Shown one piece after another: positions 44,099 through 55,290 of a stretch of 64,000 nucleotides of DNA (position 1 is the first letter of the stretch; the number at the start of each line of letters is the position of its first letter). Under the pieces are notes generated by a model. It was not told the origin of the DNA, did no database searches, and saw only the letters and a program-made list of their open reading frames with translations. The translations under genes were made by a program, and so were the position numbers. Origin of the DNA: Platycnemis pennipes (taxonomy: Eukaryota; Arthropoda; Insecta; Odonata; Platycnemididae); assembly GCA_933228895.1 (NCBI GenBank), contig OW121853.1, positions 75,252,645 to 75,316,644 of the forward strand. Direction: 5' to 3'.

Positions 44099-44794
44099 CC
44101 TATTCTTTTTTTTGCGCCTGAACGTTTTTATCACGTCCGTGTTCCATTCTCGGATGATTTAGCTAACGTAACTTGGGAGAGAGGGAGGCGAGCCGACCAG
44201 TCCCGGATCGAAAACCTTTCTCTCACCCCCCCCCAAAGCACGGGGGTAACAGCCCCCTACGCATCCCAACTAATTTCTTGTCATCCGCGACCCGACCCCA
44301 CGCCCCGACCATATTTCTTGCTCTTCCCTCACTAACCTACCTTTCCCCTTTCACCTAAGCCTCTCCCTATCATGGCCCAGCGGGGAGGACGCTTATTACG
44401 TGCCCCACGCACGAACAAGAACCCTCCCCTCCTTGTCTAAAATCCTCACCCTCCTCACCAACCCTTCCCCATCCTTCAACCCCAATTTTATCTCTCTCCA
44501 TGATGGGAAAATATCCTCCAACCCCTTTACTCCGCGAACCTCGCCCCAATATTCCCCCTATCCCCGTCTCCCATTATCTGCCACGAAGATGCTGCTGTTC
44601 GACCCTATCATTGTCTTTATTTCTCATGCATCTATGTATGTAACGTTCCCAATGGTATCACCAAGGGCTTGGGGGAACCCCAGGCAACTATGGTTTCCGG
44701 GACCGGAAAAACACAGTCATCTTCGCCATGAATCTTAAAATCAATTCTCACAGTCAAATAATATTTTATCATTTATTTATTACATTTCTTACTA
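44099..44794. other. Unassigned, C-rich sequence
   Basis: 44210-44600 is C/T-rich with overlapping open frames of proline-rich composition and no recognised domain. Confidence 0.3.
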
Positions 44795-45432
44795 TTAGTA
44801 CTTGGGAAATGTGATGAGAAGACAAAAGAGCGATGTTACTTTTCACTAGTTAGGCCCCACCTCTAGTATGCAGCCAGTGTATGGGATCCGAATGAATTAG
44901 GTTTGATCAGAGAACTAGACAGTGTGCAGCATAGAGCAGCTAGGTTCGTTAAAAGGTAATACGATAGGTTTAGTAGTGTTTCAGAATTAATACAAGAATT
45001 AGGGTGGGAATCATCATCAGAGCGTAGGTGAAAGTACAGATGAAATCTATTAGAGAGATATCAGTCGGCTAGATTTACTGAGGATGTTAGGCACATACTA
45101 AAAACACCAGCGTATTATGCTAGATTCGACGAGATAAATATGATTAGAGAGATAGGTTGTCGTACTGATAGATTCAAAATGGCATTTTCCCCCGTACTAT
45201 AAGAGAACAGAATAGGCAGCACAGCGAAGGGATAGGTAGGGGAAATATTTTAGAGTAGTCTGTAGTGCATGATGCGTGTATAAACCCTTAAATACTACAT
45301 CCCTACTAACAATCTAGTTGCATGAGACCCTATAGTTACTTGTTGCATGTCGATAGTGCATGCTTGGTGATCTTCACCCCCTGCCACACAGCCTCGCGGT
45401 GGCTTGCAGGGTATCGTGAGACGTAGACGTAC
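44795..45432 (+). mobile_element. CR1/Jockey-like LINE (type 1), 3' end with RT C-terminal remnant
   Basis: Translation of the left part gives the SLVRPHL..AASVWDPNELGL block and VQ.RAARFVK, then stops. The 3' UTR matches 7803-8050 inverted. Ends 'ccccctgccacacagcctcg', 'ggtggcttgcagggtatcg' and a decayed tail. Confidence 0.85.
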
Positions 45433-45670
45433 TTGCAACAATGTGGAACTTTTCTGGGTACCGGAGATGCGGGCATATCCGGAAACGAGATGGCTGATGA
45501 CCTGGCGATTGCTGGATCCAGCCACTACCCAATTGGACCAGAAACAGTCATGCATATTGCTACTTCAATGGGGATGGTAGGAATCTGACTTGGTGGTTCA
45601 GCACAGCATTCTGCGATCTGACAAACCATACCGAGTCTACGGCAGCCCAAATTGCACATAGAAAAACCTA
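45433..45670. other. Unassigned sequence
   Basis: The plus strand around 45440-45540 reads like an RNase-H-type fragment (tgggtaccggagatgcgggcatatccggaaacga gives VPEMRAYPETRWLMT in one frame, and a WVPGHAGI.GNE.ADELA-like reading if frameshifted), so it may be a decayed LINE RNase H; weak. Confidence 0.35.
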
Positions 45671-45928
45671 GTCCTGGGGGTGTTTGAAACAGTCGGGGTT
45701 ATCTCGAATGGGTAACGAAGGAGTCACGTGGTATAAACGCGAATGTTCCGCAAATTTGGTGTATTAAAGCCGCTGATAACAACCTTATTCATTGTGTACA
45801 CTTATGTATTATCTCATCTGGGGGCTCTATATACTATAGACAGATGAGAAAAACTCGAGATAAAACAATTAATGATATTACAACGAGTGACTCAGACACA
45901 CTAAATTTGTAAACCTTTCGTGTTAGTA
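45671..45928. mobile_element. Family A MITE, copy 8, right end missing
   Basis: Left TIR starts after CCTGG ('gggtgtttgaaacagtcgg'). The right arm stops at 'aacctttcgtgtt'. Confidence 0.8.
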
Positions 45929-46039
45929 ACATCATTGTCGGCGTAGCAACGTCACCAACCGTCACGTAATATATGTTCGGCAAAGTACAAATAATACGAC
46001 CCCGAAGAATAGGAAATGTAAGAAGCAGGGAGACGGAGA

Positions 46040-46740
46040 AGATTGAAAATGAGTTTCATGTGACAAAGAAGACCTGGCATTCCTAATGACAAAGACACTG
46101 GAATTCCTAGAAAAGTATCCAATTCGAACTAAGATGATAATTGAAAATAATATTTTAGATATGATATCACACTTCAAATATTTAGGATTCGACATCACCT
46201 ATGAAGAGGACAAAGACATTTGAAATAAAACGACCAATTACCAATGAATATGTGGGACTATAAGAAGAGCACTGAAGAGAAAGACTGCAAAAGAAAGTCA
46301 ATTAAAATTTCCCTAAATAAAAGTGGATGTCCCCACATTACTTTAAGGATCAGAAGCCTGGACAGCTAGAACAAGAGACTTCAAACAGATTGAAACGTCA
46401 TAAATGTAATTCCTTAGATCTGTAAAAGGCTGTAGACGGTTGGACCACATAAAAAACGAAGATATAAGGCAAGAATTAGAAGTGCAACCAGTAACAGAAA
46501 TAGGAATACATTAGAAAGAAAGGTAGAAAGAACTTGTTGAAGCGCATGGCTCTAGAAAGGATTCCCAGTACGGTCTTAGATTTTAAGACTTTAGGGAGAA
46601 GAAATGTTGGGAGACCGATATTACGATGGAGAAGGCGGAACAGGAAAATTGCCTTAAACTACAAAGCAAGCAGAGGAAGAAAGACCTGGTGTACTCGAGC
46701 GAAACGTCGTCAATCGCGGCGGATTCCATGGAAACACAAT
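46040..46740 (+). pseudogene. Endonuclease/RT LINE, post-RT coding remnant (different family)
   Basis: Peptides in order: MISHFKYLGFDITYEEDKD, ICGTIRRALKRKTAKESQLK, GSEAWTARTRDFKQIE, FLRSVKGCRRLDHIKNEDIR, QELEVQPVTEIG. These are well-known blocks downstream of the RT core of a LINE class widespread in insects. Stops and shifts break the frame. Copy number in window: one. Confidence 0.75.
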
Positions 46741-47471
46741 ACGATCCCGGGGAGGGGGAAAAACTCACGAGGGTAAATATGTCGAGGAAGAACAGCCATA
46801 GGGATAATTTCCACTATATGAAGAGGGAACATAAGGGCTACATTCCACCAATAGCGGGTCCAAAGGAATATGTCATTGTGAAGGCGTAAGCATAACGGAC
46901 TTCCGAGGACAATGGTGATGTGGAAGCGAAATTGGTAGATGGACAAAAGAAAGAATGGAACACACGGAGCGGACATAACGAGAAATCTGAAGATAAGAAC
47001 AGAGAGAAATGAGAGGCGGTTCGCAAATATGGCGACGGAGTGAGCGGTGGCGACAACAATCGAATCTTAAGGGACGCAAACAAGCGGATAATTAAACTTT
47101 TCATTGAAGGACCAACATTTCTGTCGAGATTTGTGAAAGGGTGAATAACTGGAGGAGGACCTGAATTTAAAACGTGGAACCCCTCTCAAGTTATGCATAA
47201 ACACCTAGGAGATAAGAATGCACTGGTTTCTGCGTACGCAAAACTATCCTAAGGGTGATAATGAAGCCGGAATGGGGATGCTTGGGAAGGAGTAGACCCC
47301 GCCTCCTCGTCAGAAAAATATTACGCTTTCTTTTGCACCTAATAGTGTCTGCAATGATACCAAAAGAGGTATGCATAACAATGAAACGGAACCCAAATTT
47401 CATCGTAGCGGCATTTGTTGGTCTTTCAAAAGCTATTTCATGGAGGTATTAACGTACAGAAGTATAATATA
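46741..47471. other. Unassigned sequence
   Basis: No recognised feature; several short frames on both strands. Confidence 0.3.
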
Positions 47472-47472
47472 G

Positions 47473-48012
47473 AGGGCTCACCGCAAAGGGTAAAGCTGTT
47501 ATATGCGTTTTGGACGTTGTTCTGGAAGGTTTCCATAGATGGCGAGGGAAGAATTTTTTGCGTTAGATAATAAAAGATAAGTATTGATTCCATCGCTTTT
47601 GTTTTTCTAATCGACTTCAGAGAGACAATCGAGAAGTGTCTTGTAGTCTGCTCCTGGAAGCGGTGGATTGTGTGTTTTTTTATGAAACAACAAGGAATAC
47701 CTCCTGTGACAAGACATGTTTGCTTAAATAGTGAGAGAATTGTTAACTTATCTATGTGACTGTTGACGTTAGGTAAACGTCAGGCAAATTGCACCATGGT
47801 GGTGTAAAGGCAAATTGCACCATTAAAATAAAATGAAAAATTTACAGCAATAGCGTATGCTAAGTGCCGCTTACGACAATTAGAAAAACGAAAGCGATGG
47901 AAGCGATATATATCGTTTGTGACGTAACGCAAAAAATATGTCCTTGCCATCTATGGAAACCTTCCAGTACTACGTCCAAAACGTATAAATTTTGCCCCAT
48001 GTGGTGAGCCCT
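47473..48012 (+). mobile_element. Family E foldback element, complete copy (540 bp)
   Basis: TIRs begin AGGGCTCACC and are inverse over about 90-130 bp (tttccatagatggcgaggg, tatatatcgctt..atcgctttcg). The interior has a 22-bp near-repeat 'aggcaaattgcacca' twice. Target duplication not clear. No transposase. Confidence 0.82.
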
Positions 48013-48164
48013 GTATATGACACATACTCTAGGGTATTAATGAATTTTATTATCCTGGGAGTAAAATTTATTCCTTAAAATTAGTTCGAATTTGGCCTAT
48101 TTAAAGTACTTATATGACGTTTGTACCTTTTGGCCAATTAAAAATTCATGTTAAAATGCGTGTA

Positions 48165-48400
48165 CACTCTAGTGTACTGTCTAGATCTACGCAATACCCT
48201 GCGAGCCACCGATGTGTGACTGGGGGTGAAGATCACACCAACATGCACTACTTAAGTGCAATTAAGAACTACAATGCTACTACTAAGGTAGGATAAATAT
48301 ACATCACTGAATGCCCGCAAATGCACCTCGAGGGTGTGTAGCAGGAGGTGAGTTTCACCAAACAAATACTACGGACATACACTTAAGTACTAATACACTA
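48165..48400 (-). mobile_element. Two short LINE 3' ends in a row
   Basis: 48180-48300: 'gcaataccctgcgagccacc', 'gtgtgactgggggtgaagat'. 48308-48400: 'aaatgcacctcgagggtgtg', 'tagcaggaggtgagtttcac'. Both are 5'-truncated relics in the same orientation. Confidence 0.7.
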
Positions 48401-48809
48401 CATGCCTGAATAGATGGATATCATGCGGAACACCCACTATATCGAGCTTCACTGTGAAAATGTAATAGTCATAATAAATAAATAAATAATATTTTATAAG
48501 AATGTCATAGCAAGTAAAACATATTTTTCTTTATTGTAAGTTATTTCATTCTGTATAAAAAAATAACACACATCACGGTTTCAGCATCAGAAATTCTATT
48601 ATCAATATTGATTACCTTAAAAATGGCATCTTTTAGGTAATCGGTATTAATTTTTAAACCAGTAAGGGAGGAATTAATGAATTTTATCACACTGGAAGTT
48701 AATTTATTATTGAAAACTAGTTCGGATTCAACCTATTTATACTACTTATTTGGCTTTTCTACATGTATAGTTTTGTACCAATCTAAACTTCATGTTTTAA
48801 TGTATATAA

Positions 48810-49560
48810 ACTCTAGCGTGCTATCTACATCCACGCAATTCCCTGCGAGCCACCTCGAGGGTGTGTGGCAGGGAGTGAAGATCACCAAACATGCACTACT
48901 TACATGCAACTAAGAGCAACAATGCTTCTATTGCATGGAAATGTGTTAGATAATAGAATTGGTTAATTTTCTGGAGTAGTTTGGTCGATAAGAGAAAACA
49001 CCAATTGTTTATTATAAAAAATTGTTGTTTATAAAAAATTGTCACCAAAAGCCCTGATGATGCCGCAATAAAGAGGCGAAACGTCGGCTTAATTGGTGTT
49101 TTCTCTTATCGACCAAACTACTCCAGAAAATTAACCAATTCTACATAAAAATATAGTGGTCAATAATATACATCATTATTAGATAATAGAGCCACGTGCA
49201 AATAGATGGTCAGTATCTGCATAGCAATAAAGGGATTGTTGGTTATAATGGCATTTGTCTAAATATTTATCCGTCTTAAAATCACTAAAAAATGGGTTAC
49301 CTAGTAATCTAAAGACATGCATCATGCACTGCAGTGTACTCTAACAATAGTTCGTCTGCCTATCCGTTTTCTATGCTGCCTATTGTGTTCTCGTATGGCA
49401 CGCTGGAAAAATAACATTTAAATCTATCAGTACGACAATCTATCTCTTTAATCTTGTTTATAGTGTCAAATCCAGCCTAATACGCCGGGGTTTAAATATA
49501 TGTATATCTAACATCTTCAGTGAACCCATCCTTTGCAATTTTTTGCTAGACACAGATGAT
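48810..49560 (-). mobile_element. LINE (type 1) 3' UTR with a foldback insertion
   Basis: Signature 'caattccctgcgagccacct' and 'gggtgtgtggcagggagtg', then the type 1 3' UTR up to 'acatcttcagtgaacccatc'. Interrupted at 48958-49178. It serves as the empty-site reference for the insertion at 1145-1410 and vice versa. Confidence 0.82.
48946..49190 (+). mobile_element. Penelope-like foldback element with hammerhead-like core, copy 2
   Basis: TTAGATAATAGA is duplicated at 48946-48957 and 49179-49190 around 221 bp. Inverted arms of about 50 bp (aattggttaattttctggag and inverse). The core reads AAAGCC-CTGATGA-TGCC...GGC-GAAA-CGTC-GGCTT (about 49045-49093); AAGCC and GGCTT can pair as hammerhead stem I. 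The LINE paralogue near 1066-1080 lacks the insertion. No reverse transcriptase remains. Confidence 0.75.
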
Positions 49561-49628
49561 GTTGATGTAGTGCGAATTTTATTCCTTCTCATCCACTTCC
49601 TAGAAGTCCATCGTTAGCCCCGTAGATT

Positions 49629-49813
49629 TCAGTACTTCGTTATTAAATAAGATTGGCATCATTATGTCATTATGTATCACCATTACATCATCATTATGTA
49701 TCACATCGAAACCGGTCGAAGTAAAGATTTCTCTGTGGAAAATTGCCAATCTTATTTAATTATGTTATTCCGCCATATAACGCCTGAAACGACTCTTTTT
49801 ATCAGTACTTCGT
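49629..49813. mobile_element. 161-bp foldback insertion with 12-bp duplication
   Basis: TCAGTACTTCGT at 49629-49640 and 49802-49813. Inside, AAATAAGATTGGCA is matched by its inverse at about 49743-49757, and 'cacatcgaaaccggtcgaag' resembles the GAAAC half of the Penelope/hammerhead-type motif. Same size of duplication as the two better cases. Confidence 0.65.
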
Positions 49814-50077
49814 ATATTGCGTGAATAAATAGTGCAGAATATCACAATGATTGTTTCATTACAAGTGTCAAAAGTCCACCAGGTGAAGGGTACCACTTTT
49901 CACTGTGTGTAAACAAGAACTGGACGACATAAAATCATGTTTAATTACGACATTCTTTGTTCTCTATGAAGAAAGGTGAGTAGTTAGCTTCCACTTCTAT
50001 GGTACACGAAACCAGTCAATTATTTACTTAGCGTATATTCGATCTCACATGGAACATGACTGACTCAAAACGCTTCG

Positions 50078-50395
50078 ATCGAGTTGGTGTGGTGGCTGGA
50101 GTACTGGCTTCCCATCCCGAGGGCCCGGGTTCGATTCCCGGCAGTGGCGGATTTTTAAGTGGAAAATCGGTACCCACTTGAGTGCATAGTGGAGGGCATT
50201 TCAAGTTCAGTGCTACGTCCGTCGGATGGGACGTTAAGCTGTGGTCCCCTTGGCGCCTAATGCCGACGCCGGGTTTCTCTCCACCCTTCCTCCGTTTCCT
50301 GAAAACTCCTACCATTACCTAATTACACACCTGTCCTAAATGGCGCAAATAATCTCAGCTGTCGGTCACCTCCCCTGAATAACCTAACCAACCAA
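50078..50395 (+). mobile_element. SINE S1, reference copy with A and B boxes
   Basis: A box TGGTGTGGTGG at 50085-50095, B box GGTTCGATTCC at 50128-50138, then a 240-bp tRNA-unrelated body ('ggatgggacgttaagctgt', 'ccttggcgcctaatgccgac', 'aatggcgcaaataatctcag'). The RNA polymerase III promoter is intact in sequence, so this copy may still be transcribable. It lacks the LINE (TAGATG) tail, so its partner LINE is not evident. Confidence 0.9.
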
Positions 50396-52904
50396 ATGTA
50401 CTCGTACATATCTAGATTTATATATAGTCACCCTGCATCCCTGTAGGCTCCTATAAAGACTTGTGGCAGGAGATGGTATGTCACAAGTCGTGGAAATAAT
50501 ATTTTGCTGAGAAAATGTTGGGTGGTACTCATGCAGTGTGATTCGTGTTTTCTTTTAAAGAGATATACTTCGTCTTTGCTGTAATCGCGTGCTTTGTAAA
50601 TGAAAAACGCATCTTTCGGTCTGACACTTGATCTCCCTCATTTGATTTTAATTTGCAGCTTGCCTTTGTGTCCTGCTGATGCTGTAATGTGGGGGTAGAA
50701 ATTCCACATGCAGCACTAAATTTGTTACACATTATCACGCATAAATCCATTCACACTGTAATATCCCTTAAGTACTTGCGGTCTTAAGTTATGTTTTAAA
50801 AGAATATCAGAGATACGTTGCACACGAATTGTCAAAAAATTATCAAAATTCTCAAAGATTCACAAATTCAAGTGAGAAATTAACTGTGCAAATATCGTCC
50901 ATCTTTTACATTTTCTCTGTAACCCTTTTCAACAGTTCGTTTCAAAAAAACTCACAGTCTCTTCAGCGCTATGCCATAAGTTTTGTTGTAATATAGTTCC
51001 CCAAAGACATTCCCAACGACACACCTAACGTTATCACAAAAAAAAAGACGAGCAAAAATACAGTAGTCCCAAAAATTACCACCCTCAGACCCCGTTGCGG
51101 TGGATGATGTAGTAGATGCAGCTGCGAGGCAAGGGGGGGTTGACAAATTCCTTAATTAGCGATGGATTCGGGTCCGGGCGGTCGGTTTTTCTTCTTCTAT
51201 ACCCAGCCCTGGGGGTGAGGAGGAAAAAATGGGAGGAGTGAGGAGAAGGAAACAAGCGAAACAAATGAGGAACGCCCAGCGACCAAGGTGGCGGAGGAAT
51301 TGGTGCAGGGACGGAATTCATTAATTTCCGCTCTCTCGGACAGCGATTAATATGATCCCCATAAGAGCGGTTTCCAGGAAGGTAGGGGTGAGCAAGAACG
51401 ATCGCGACCCCTGTTCACCCGCAGACTAGACTAATTCGATAAAATTTGCGAGGGAGATGGTGGGTTGGTCTTTTTTTGCCGTAGGATACGTCACGTGACT
51501 ATTGGCTGTCGGAAATTCTACACTCCTACGATTTTAATCGACTCCTTATTTCTTTTCATATTGCGAACATTCGAAACCTGGAAGTTGCATATATATATTT
51601 CAACATTAAACCGGCCCCTAATTGAGTGCTGTGTGGACACTAATCCAAGCTCAGCGAAACCCTTATCATCAAGACAACTAACGGGGAAGAAAACCCTGAA
51701 CCATGCTGAGAGCATCAAACCGACGCCGCGGAAACCTTCGATCTGACGAACTAAGCCCTCTATTCTGAGGAATTATTTGCCATATCTCATTTGCAAACTT
51801 CTTGAACTTACGTTGGGAGAAAAGAATTCCTGCTTGTCTTTTGCGAAGTCTGTCTCTCCAAGCAAATGCTTATGATCAGACTAAAATAATATTACGAGGG
51901 TTGCAAATACTAATTTTTTACATCATCGTCAAATCAAATTCTAATATGTGTAATTACACGAAGTCGAACCCTCATATGTCTGGCTTAAAACATAAATCTT
52001 GACATTTACGAAACAATCCGTCATTATTTCGATCGAAATCACTTAGTCTAAATATTATCGATCAACTAATGTCCATTCGACTCTTAATTCCATATTTTGA
52101 AACGTCGGACAATCTATACGAAAGTACCACGAGGCCGAGAAAAGACCGCCTTATGTTTCCGATCAATCTAGCCGCATCATGACAGATAACGGAAACGTTC
52201 TCGACGTCGATCGAAAATAAATTGGCCTCGCAACTGATTGGAAGGTAAATTCCACAGCCTACTGCAGTCCTGGGTTGCCATATCGTGGAGAGACCGTCGA
52301 GGGAGATTTATTTGAAAATTCGTGTGGGTTCCGAGAGAATGGGGTAGTTGAGACTATATTGGTATTAGTAACTAAATAAATGTCGTAAAAATTGCAGAAA
52401 ACTAAATAAGTGTGGTAGTATTCATTCATCAGGAAATTTCTTCATCGTAAGTTATTATTCATACACTGAGAGAATGAAAAAAATCTAAGGAACTATATTT
52501 TTTTACTTGCCATTAATGTAGAGGAAATTAGACGAATTAATCGGCGTCGCATTTACGGAAGAAGTTTAGCCTACAGCCTTGTGGGGGGGAGAAATATTAG
52601 TAGGGAATATTTTTTGTAATTTATCGAAATGACGTGATATAAATCATTTTGATTAGAAGCCGACTCGCGATTGAAATTACTTAAGCTTCTCAACTCCTTG
52701 AGAAGTCCAGTCTACAGTCTACTGAGTCATCAAGAAAGCTTCTTTTTTTTTTACAACGTATCGCGTTTGAGTTTCTTTTTTATTACCTACAAGTCATCGA
52801 TATATGATGTCGAAATCATTTCGATTCGGTTTGAAAATGATCGTCGACTCGATTAGGAAAATAGAAGAACGAAAACGTCCCGATGCTGAGAAAAAAAGAC
52901 TATT
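50396..52904. other. Unassigned sequence (2.5 kb)
   Basis: A short LINE-like relic may lie at 50430-50475 (caccctgcatccctgtaggc). Frames up to 95 codons occur on both strands without recognised domains. 51120-51330 is GC-richer. I see no convincing gene or repeat. Confidence 0.3.
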
Positions 52905-53258
52905 AGCCTATGATTAGAAAACTAGATTACCGAACCGACAGATTTAACTAAGATGTCTCTCCTCGTGCAGTTAGGGATCTGAGCAGCTGTGAATGTATTC
53001 AATAATATATGGACATGTTTATCGATAGGTGTAATCTAGGTACTTTCATATCGGTATAAAGAATTTTAGCTAACCCAACAAACAGCTCGTTCACTCATGC
53101 TTACTTTGGCTTTAAACTATTTTTAAAATTTTAAAAAGTCTATTAAAATATAGGTAGGTTGGTACCAATCTTCTTTGGGCCATAAAAGGTACTGTATTTT
53201 TTTCGTGAAAATTCACCCCCTGCCATACACCTTCCATGGTGGCTTGCAGGGTATTGTG
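52905..53258 (+). mobile_element. LINE (type 2) 3' end, tail-to-tail with the next copy
   Basis: 'accgaaccgacagatttaac', 'ggtataaagaattttagcta', 'ccccctgccatacaccttcc', 'ggtggcttgcagggtattgt', then TACATC repeats shared with the opposite copy. Confidence 0.85.
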
Positions 53259-53955
53259 TACATCTACATCTACATCTACATAATACCCTGCAAGCCACCA
53301 CAAGGGTGTGTGGCAGGGGGTGATTGCTCACCAAACATGCACTACATATCATGCATAAAAAAGGAATAGTATTAATATAGTAGTCAGAACTACACTATTT
53401 AAAAAAGATAGAAATTGCAAAGAAAACATGCAAAAACATTCTGTTAGTAGGGTTAGCTTTAAGTACACATACCAACATGCAGCTACCAATGCTATTCATT
53501 GCTACTCTCCAATAGGACATATTTACCGTTATTCGTATCTCTTATTGTGCGAGGGAAAAAGGACATTTTGAATCTGTCAGTTCGGCAATCAATTTCTCTA
53601 ATTTTATGATTATGGTCCAATCTGCCATAGTTCGTAAAATATTTTTAACATCATCACTGAAAATATTGCCTTGGAATTTGTGGAAGAGATTAAGTCTAAA
53701 TTTCAACCTGCGATCTGACAATGATTCCCATTTTAATTCATTAATAGACTGGTTACGCTAATATAATTATCGTATCGTCCCTTTACAAATCTTGCCGATC
53801 TTCGCTGCACACGTTCAAGTTCATTACTTAGACCGATTTCGTAGGGATCCCATACACTGGCAGCATATTCCAAATGAGGTCTAACAAGGGAAAAGTAGCT
53901 GATTTCTCGTACATGATCGTCACATTTACCCAATACTCTTTTAATGAAACCCAGT
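53259..53955 (-). mobile_element. LINE (type 2), 3' end with RT C-terminal remnant
   Basis: A minus-strand frame (53733-53984) encodes TLGFIKRVLGKCDDHVRE, VRPHLEYAASVWDPYE, ELERVQRRSARFVKGRYDN: the RT C-terminal block. The type 2 3' UTR and signature (ataccctgcaagccaccac) follow. The 5' truncation is at about 53955, where the GC-rich block begins. Confidence 0.88.
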
Positions 53956-54842
53956 GTAGATGTAGGAGCGAGCGGGTAAGGCAAGAGAAAAAGCGCGCTC
54001 GCGGATTCATTGCGTGCGCACCGAGAGGCGATCGAGTGAAGAGTGTTTTCGAGGGAGGTTTCTCTGGTTGGGATTTCAGTCCTGTGTTATGCTAGGCGGA
54101 ATCTGGGGGGGATGAGAAGGGAGGGGGAGCGGAGAAAGCGCAGGGGGGCAGAAGGAGACCGGTGGCGAGAGGGAGGGGAGGGAGGAACGTTCCTGCGCAG
54201 GCGATGTAGAACGATCGATGAACGCGGTAGTGGAGAGAAGCAGGCCCCGAGCAAGCCGACCAAGTTATCCCCCCTGCTGCGGGAGAAAAAAAAGACAAAA
54301 CCCCCAACCCAACCCCCCTCACGCCCCCGCAACCTCCCCCCCCCTCTTGTTTTTCATGTGTGGGACGCGAGAATAGAGAAGGTAGATGAAACATATAGGC
54401 GGGGGGGCGGCAAATGAGGAAGGCGGGAAAAGGGAAATTGCAAGGCAGAAGAGAGGTGCGGTCGTCTATGAAGAGAAAGAGAGAGAGTGGTGGTGGTTGT
54501 GTATGAGACTGTAGCTTCCTCCTCCGTACCGACAGAGGGCAGGGGAATCTCCCGCTCCCGGGCGCAGGCGTGCCGCACCCGAAGAGAAGGGGAAGAGACT
54601 CAGCGAAGCAAGAGAGAGAGAGAGAGGCGAGACGTCCACCATATCTCCCCAGATGTACGACGGGCCACCTTCTTGATGCCTCCGTGGGGGAAGTGAGAAG
54701 GTCCACTCTTCTCGAAAGTCCACCCTATTTCGTGCTTAGCGGACGCGCCCTTTGCACCGGGACAGACGCCTCGATCCCAGACGTGGAGTTGTCCGCACGG
54801 CGGGAAGGAGGGTCGCCGGAGCCGGGCCTCCCGGCAGCCGGG

Positions 54843-55183
54843 ATGGGGGAGGACGCCTGCCCGGAACCGGGCCTGAACCCCGGACCCAGCTGGTCTCGCC
54901 TCGGCGGTGACGGACCGCCGCGAGATGAGCTCCCGGGGATCCACGCCGACCTTCCCGCGGGGGGAGAATCGAATCTCCGGTGCTCGGAGGGGTCTCGCGG
55001 AGTGGAGGACCCTCTCTCGAGGGTCAAGGGTCGCGCGGGCAGGGCCCGCTCCCCAATCTTCTCCACGCTCGTCTTCCTGTCAAACGTTTTGCTCACTCTG
55101 TTCCTCTTCAACCTCATCTCGACCGCTTCCTCGACCGGCTCCATCGGCATGGACTCCGGAAGAGAATCCATCCACAGGGTCAT
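54843..55183 (+). CDS. Candidate first coding exon of a type II membrane protein (unidentified)
   Basis: ATG at 54843 has G at -3 and G at +4 (good Kozak context). The 113 codons strongly prefer G or C at the third position. The N-terminal 70 residues are polar and Pro/Gly/Arg-rich. After a basic stretch (RVKGRAGRARS) comes one hydrophobic segment (IFSTLVFLSNVLLTLFLFNL, about residues 71-90), then a Ser/Thr-rich start of the outer part. Basic residues before the segment suggest N-in, C-out. The frame would stop just past a GTGAGT donor at 55184, so it is presumably spliced in phase 2 to an exon outside the window. The open frame continues upstream without another ATG. I do not recognise the family; a chance frame remains possible. 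Confidence 0.45.
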
Positions 55184-55192
55184 GTGAGTAAG
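55184..55192 (+). other. Candidate splice donor GTGAGTAAG
   Basis: Matches the intron side of the eukaryotic donor consensus; the exon side ends CAT instead of CAG. Confidence 0.45.
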
Positions 55193-55290
55193 GGCTCCGC
55201 GGAGTGCGCTTTTTTTTTGTTTCTTATTTTTTTACCCCTCTCGATTGTCAATTTTTTTATTCACGTCGTGCGAGTGGGGGTGCATGACAA

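Larger units (their letters stand above)
53960..55290 (+). promoter_or_regulatory. GC- and CpG-rich block, possible promoter and 5' end of a gene
   Basis: This is the most GC/CpG-rich kilobase of the window, with a purine-rich first half (54090-54480) and CpG-dense second half. It is almost free of the repeats found everywhere else and ends near a splice donor. An Inr-like TTCAGTCC lies at 54075-54082, with no TATA box noted. The composition opens frames on both strands, so length alone is no proof of coding. Confidence 0.45.

Noticed and set aside
54092..54944. Several long minus-strand frames (up to 204 codons) in the GC-rich block
   Set aside because: High GC removes stops on both strands. 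The peptides are Pro/Ser/Arg-rich without domains, and the plus-strand exon candidate has better start, membrane-segment and donor evidence.
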